Source: Temnopleurus reevesii
Lineage: Eukaryota; Echinodermata; Echinoidea; Temnopleuroida; Temnopleuridae
Direction of reading: 5' to 3'
DNA: 20,706 nucleotides
Assembly (NCBI GenBank): GCA_036244855.1
Contig: BQKZ01004317.1
Span: 64,645-85,350, forward strand
Both the position numbers and the translations under genes were made by a program. Position 1 is the stretch's first letter. Every line of letters starts with the position of its first letter. Shown one piece after another: positions 16,801 through 20,706 of the stretch. The notes below the pieces were generated by a model, which saw only the letters and a list, made by a program, of their open reading frames with translations, made no database searches and was not told the DNA's origin.

Positions 16801-18666
16801 CTCATTTTTGTTCAGCTGTTGTGTTATGTTTTAAATTATATCTCATGCATGTTTCGGAACTGTTTGAATCTCTTGGATTGCCGATGTGAAATTCACCAAG
16901 CTTCGCCGATAAGTTATTGTTAGGTTATCATAAACATTTTACTGAATTGGAACTGGACAAACTAAGCACTTCCAAGTAGACTCTTATCAATACATCCTCA
17001 ACGGCACCCTGGCCGTTGAATCTGATATTTTGACCCCTGCTACAACTTCATCGGCGACCGAGCGATGCCCAAAAAATCGCTTGCGCCCGAACAGCCACTG
17101 CTCGGCGTTTGGTTAAAATTGGGGGATACAAACCACAGCTCGGCGTTTGATTAAAATTGGGGGAAACAAACCACAGCTCGGCAGCCGAGTAGGTTGTTTA
17201 TTCTTTTATTCTTCAATTTGTGACCTTACCTTTAAAGGCCAACACAATTTTTGCGTTTCTAGCCTGCGTTGGCCCTGGACGCACAAAGAAGCTCACACGG
17301 TGGACTGACGTTCGGAATATGCTCCTTGAGCGCGAGTTGAACGTTAGTCCACCGTCTGAGCAGCGTATACTGTGTGCTCGGGGAGCAGTCTCAACAAAAA
17401 ACGCTTGGCCAATGCATGCTAAAAATGCAAAGGCGTGAATCAGCCTTTGGAAATAAATAGCCCCATAGCCATTTAAAAGTGAAATTGAACGAGGTTCGCT
17501 ATATTCCGAAGGTTTAATGACACGAAAATACAACACGACTTGCTGTTTGAATTAAAATTCACTGTCCATGAATGAAAGTTGAAAAGTAACAACAACCCGA
17601 CCACATTTAAGTCAGTGTTGTATTAGAGTTGAGCGAAATTTCCTGTATATCACATCAAAAATGTAAATGTAAAAACAAAAAGGTTTCATAATAATGAATT
17701 TCAGTTCTGGAAACATCCAAATGCAATTGTTTTGCATTTTATTAAACACAATCTTAATTTTCGCACATGAGTGATTTAATCCAACTAAGGTTTATGGTAT
17801 TACCATGTGGTGTGTAAGAGTCCCTATCGAAAGAATAGTCTTTAAATTTGCAACTGCCAACTTCATTTGAATGTTTACCATGCTAGTTCTAGATTATTGT
17901 TTTAGTAATTTCAGCTGTTACATGATGTCTGTCGCTCCACTGCAGAGCCAGCTCATAGTGAACTGAAACCATTAAAACGCCCCAAACTTATTGTAGTAGT
18001 GTATATTTGTTTACGTGGTCATAGAGAGTTATTGAAATAAATACTTACAATTGAACCATCAGATTCAGTGTATAGAGTCGTAATCGAGGTTTGCGGATGA
18101 GCGCAAGTACGCCCTGATCTTCTTTGCTCTCCGATTTCTGCGTGAAAAACGAGACATGTTATGTGATTATAATTGTTATCAAATATTGTTATATATACAC
18201 TCGACTGCAATTAAGTTCAAATATGTTTGACATTGGGAAAAACCCTTTTCTCGCAATGATATGATACTAGATATGAAATGAATAACCAAATGTATATGAG
18301 CTATCCTATATACTGTTACTCGGGTTGGTGACTCTAAAAAAACACGAACAACATTTGGTGAAAGGAAATAAACTTTTAACGTGAAAGTGAAAATACATCA
18401 TAATTTTTTTTTTTATTCATATTGTCTATTTCCTTTGATTCGATCTCCCTGACACAACCTTTTAAAATGAAATTGATATTTTCACAAGTCATTAAGAAAT
18501 GAATAAGAGGGAATAAAACAAGCATACTTCATTAGCTACGACATTATCCATATTAAATGTCTCTTTGATTTCAGCACCATTGATTTTGCCAAGTTTTCTC
18601 ATGATCTTTGTGGATTCTGAAACACGTCCTTTGGATAGCAGCCATCGCGGAGATTCAGGAGCAATC
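13693..18666 (-). CDS. Gene B: SLC22-family (organic cation transporter-like) MFS transporter, exons 6-11, 5' partial
   Basis: Paralogue of gene A in tandem and the same orientation, upstream of it. Six exons (139+89+209+109+210+115 nt) splice in phase into about 290 C-terminal residues, from the post-TM6 loop to the stop. Landmarks are [35 protein letters not shown] after TM8, the TM10 segment [27 protein letters not shown]11-12, then [21 protein letters not shown] and a charged tail. These match SLC22 order. Exons 1-5 (N-terminus to TM6) are missing: the sequence breaks at the N at 18684, 18 bases before exon 6. At the TM11 position where cation transporters carry Asp and anion transporters carry Arg, this protein appears to have Asn, so its substrate class is open. 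Confidence 0.92.
13808..14987. other. Intron 10 of gene B
   Basis: 1.2 kb AT-rich intron if exon 11 is correct. The plus-strand frame at 14303-14536 has one hydrophobic stretch but no family resemblance. No repeat of note. Confidence 0.5.
14988..15197 (-). CDS. Gene B exon 10 (TM11-TM12)
   Basis: 210 nt, acceptor ATACAG, donor TG|GTAGGT. It encodes [19 protein letters not shown] (TM11), [10 protein letters not shown]12 and the SLC22 end motif [12 protein letters not shown]. If the donor is not used, the frame closes at once, as TGG then TAG (14984-14986), giving a tail-less protein. Confidence 0.92.
15381..15560. repeat. (CA)n-rich microsatellite
   Basis: Interrupted CA dinucleotide tract within intron 9 of gene B. 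The Cys/Val-rich minus-strand frames over it are artefacts. Confidence 0.95.
15638..15746 (-). CDS. Gene B exon 9 (TM10)
   Basis: 109 nt, acceptor ATATAG, donor AG|GTAATG. It supplies CT to complete a Pro codon, then [20 protein letters not shown] and a helix end reading ACEIIPTPV, with the Arg completed by exon 10. The G(R/K)..(I/V)..(A/S)..(I/V).Y..E..PT.VRN pattern is the family's TM10. Confidence 0.9.
15843..15935. mobile_element. Short palindromic MITE-like element in intron 8 of gene B
   Basis: 32-nt arms at 15843-15874 and about 15905-15935 (core GAACACAATTCAGCATGACT on the left) are inverted copies with several mismatches, around a centre of about 30 bp. Non-coding. Confidence 0.6.
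15936..16334. other. Intron 8 of gene B (remainder)
   Basis: AT-rich, with nothing recognised between the palindromic element and the exon 8 donor. Confidence 0.6.
16335..16543 (-). CDS. Gene B exon 8 (TM7-TM9)
   Basis: 209 nt, acceptor ATTCAG, donor C|GTAAGT. It encodes [22 protein letters not shown]8 with an EIPA motif, [10 protein letters not shown] and TM9. Same length and phases as gene A exon 8. Confidence 0.94.
17100..17175. repeat. 38-bp tandem repeat, two copies
   Basis: Units start at 17100 and 17138 with GCTCGGCGTTTG and end ACAAACCACA. They differ at two positions. A partial third start (GCTCGGC) follows. Confidence 0.85.
17236..17446. mobile_element. Palindromic MITE-like element, family P, copy 3
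   Basis: Shares arms and centre with 1924-2192 and 2778-2989. A second, internal inverted repeat is clear here: CGGTGGACTGACGTTC ... GAACGTTAGTCCACCG. The outer arms are more diverged (GGCCAACACAATTTTTGCG against the right arm). Confidence 0.75.
18049..18137 (-). CDS. Gene B exon 7 (TM6-TM7 loop end)
   Basis: 89 nt, acceptor CGCAG, donor TT|GTAAGT. It reads [20 protein letters not shown] and then LYTLNLMVQ. One codon longer than gene A exon 7. The [10 protein letters not shown] core aligns directly. An ORF in another register here is a shadow. Confidence 0.92.
18138..18527. other. Intron 6 of gene B
   Basis: 390 nt, nothing recognised except short A/T runs. Confidence 0.7.
18528..18666 (-). 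CDS. Gene B exon 6 (PESPRWL loop)
   Basis: 139 nt, acceptor GTCAAG, donor GAA|GTATGC. After one split base it reads [20 protein letters not shown] and ends NMDNVVANE. Strongly similar to gene A exon 6. The pyrimidine tract before the acceptor contains the N at 18684. Confidence 0.92.
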
Positions 18667-18683
18667 CTTGACGTAAGAAAAAA

Positions 18684-18684
18684 N
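18684..18684. other. Single N: probable contig join
   Basis: It interrupts a T-rich acceptor tract of gene B exon 6. Immediately beyond it begins the copy of 8213-10223, so the true upstream sequence of gene B (exons 1-5) is not here. Confidence 0.75.
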
Positions 18685-20441
18685 AGAAATTCAGCCTTGG
18701 AGAAGTGCAAAGGAATATCAACCGGTTAGAGCCGCCCAACATTTAAATCACAATTTATAAGAAAATAAACAAATTGATAAATAAATAAACAAACAGATAG
18801 CTTTGTCAACTAGCGATCAGAGCAAAGTGTATTTCATAAGTTTTGCATTAATCATACTACGTGAATAGTGAATAGCGATTGATTCAATATCTGCGCACAA
18901 ACAGAGTTTGTCTAAATTTTGTACTCAAAGAGTCTAAAGCGTTTTTTATACAGACGACTTTATATTCGTTTTCTGACAAGACAATGAGGACCTTTGATTT
19001 TGAGTGCCACAACAAAACACATCAACCTACATTTTACATTGTTGGTGGTTCAATAATTGATAGGTCACGAGAACCCTGACATGTTGGAAAGCAGGGGCAA
19101 ATTGCACGGAATGGTCTTAACTATCCTTTTAAGACGTCTTAAAACTTATTGTGCCACAAACGTTAGTAAGTCTATGTTATGAGAGTGGAACAATAAATTA
19201 AGACGTCTCAGCAAAAAGAGGATAACTAGGACAATTTCCTGTATTGGGTCCCAGAGCAGTATGTCAATCATTCATTTCTTTTGATTGTTCTGTACCACCA
19301 TCTGTTACGAATAGCTTTTCCTTACTCACACGTAACAAACAATCTTAAATAACTTTTACTTTCTGACAGCCTCGAGCAGACATTTTGTTATGTTATGGAA
19401 TCATCTATTCATATCTCCTTAAGCCTAAAGTCACCATGCACGCCGGAAGCGTGGTTTACGGTAAAACAAATCAATCCCACATCATCAAAGGCACGGGGTT
19501 CGAATCCTCTGTTCACTCCGCATAGTCCAAGATTATACCTTTCGTGATCCTATTTCTCACTTGAAATGCCATATCACAACCCCAAAGTCGCTTGCAGTGT
19601 TCCATTTTTGCTTTTAATTGCATCTTTATTCCTCAGTGTGCGGAAAATGTGCGAGAAACTTTCCCTAATTTCGTACAAAGTTATATTTATGCATGTAAAG
19701 CAATTGATAAATACACCAGCTCATGCATATGCACATGCATATACCTTCCAAAATAATTTACTGGATAATGCCTGCCATATTTGCATATTTTACAAACGTT
19801 TTGGTGTGCCTGCACAATTAGGAATACATGTGTAAACATTGCACACTGGGAGCACATCTTTGGAGTGCAATATATCATATTTTTGTGGAAAACCGAACCA
19901 CAAAAGGTATGGTGGTTGCTTGGTTCTAGTTTATCCTATCGTGTCACACTCTCATGAATAAAGGATGACGACTTTGATGTCGCTCGCTCAATAAGAGCAT
20001 ACAGCTCAGTCGGTAAATAGAAATGAAACGATCCTTCATGGCAACGGTTTAACCCCCACTACTGCCGCTATTTTAACTATAAAAATGGTGTTCTCCGTAT
20101 TGCAAGATGCAATATTGCACCCTATTTTCTGAGTGTTTGTAAAAGGTACTGCGAGTCGAATACGTACTGCAAATGAAAATGGAGCAGTATATTTATTCTT
20201 TTGTTGTCTTTTTGTTTAATTCATGAGATTCAGGTGTATGGTATTTTAGTAATATGATCTGATTTTGTAAACAAAATAATGATAAATAGTGCACTATTAC
20301 AGATGCACAATATAAGTATCTTCCTCATTTCCGTTTGCTATCTGAATTTTCACCTTTTCTATTTAACTATTTTTGTTAATTGTCATCATCGTAATATCTC
20401 TTTTTTGTTATCACTCTTATTTTCACTATTGTTTTTGTTAC

Positions 20442-20479
<38 letters not shown>

Positions 20480-20706
20480 CCATAGTCATTTTGTTTGTTG
20501 CAAAGATCGCAGTACAATGTACTGCACAGTGTGCTGGCTCATACACTCTTAGAACAACAAAAAAAATGCATCTTGGAACCCTTTTTCTTGTATTCAGCAT
20601 CGCATCAAAATGTTCTTAACTGGCTCACTAGCCTTATGAGGTACCAATATGGCTGTTTGAGGTGGTTTATATTCTTTAAGGTTCTAAATACGAAATAAAT
20701 ACAGTC
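18685..20706. repeat. 2-kb block, copy 2 (copy of 8213-10223)
   Basis: Direct repeat filling the end of the window; it ends at the same base at which copy 1 loses its partner. Contains the same MITE (about 19092-19241), box A/B fragments (19452-19507 and about 19999-20056) and (ATC)n (20443-20479). No gene recognised. Confidence 0.92.
20443..20479. repeat. (ATC)n microsatellite, copy 2
   Basis: Same length as the tract at 9967-10003, which is unusual for independent microsatellite copies and points to recent shared origin. Confidence 0.95.

Larger units (their letters stand above)
16544..18048. other. Intron 7 of gene B
   Basis: 1.5 kb intron carrying a 38-bp tandem repeat (17100-17175) and a family P MITE (17236-17446). 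No further exon seen. Confidence 0.7.

Noticed and set aside
8213..20706. Idea that the 2-kb repeat is the matching 5' flank of two tandem duplicated genes
   Set aside because: Non-coding identity of about 97-98% is far above the roughly 62% protein identity of genes A and B, so it cannot date from the same duplication.

Overview
The window looks like animal nuclear DNA. It is AT-rich, with short exons bounded by GT-AG introns, microsatellites and many small inverted-repeat transposons. The protein style, intron density and repeat types suggest a marine invertebrate, perhaps an echinoderm such as a sea urchin. That placement is an inference; no marker gene fixes the species. The only genes I recognise are two tandem paralogues on the minus strand. 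Both belong to the SLC22 (organic cation/anion/carnitine transporter) branch of the major facilitator superfamily. I see no convincing gene on the plus strand. Layout, read along the minus strand from high to low coordinates: gene B enters as a partial gene, with its last six exons (exons 6-11 on the family scheme) at 18666 to 13693, including a predicted cytosolic tail exon with a stop at 13693-13695. Then comes a repeat-rich intergenic region, about 13507 to 7647. Gene A follows with a true start at 7646 and exons 1-8 down to 1049. It runs off the low end of the window, so its last exons (TM10-12 and tail) are missing. Every exon junction was checked for phase, and the spliced frames stay open. 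Two single-N positions (2383 and 18684) look like contig joins. Around the first, exon 7 and the 3' half of exon 6 of gene A occur twice (1651-2382 and 2525-3177), with nearly identical exons but diverged introns. This is best read as unmerged alleles or paralogues at overlapping contig ends, less likely as a real exon-cassette duplication. After the second, 18685-20706 is a roughly 97-98% copy of 8213-10223, in place of the 5' half of gene B. The rest is repeats: at least seven palindromic or TIR-bearing MITE-like families, pol III box A/B (tRNA/SINE-like) fragments, (TAC)n, (ATC)n and (CA)n tracts, poly-G runs and some striking palindromes. The two transporter genes should make independent 12-TM plasma-membrane carriers. 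Nothing suggests an operon or a multi-gene system, and I did not find a clearly novel biological system.
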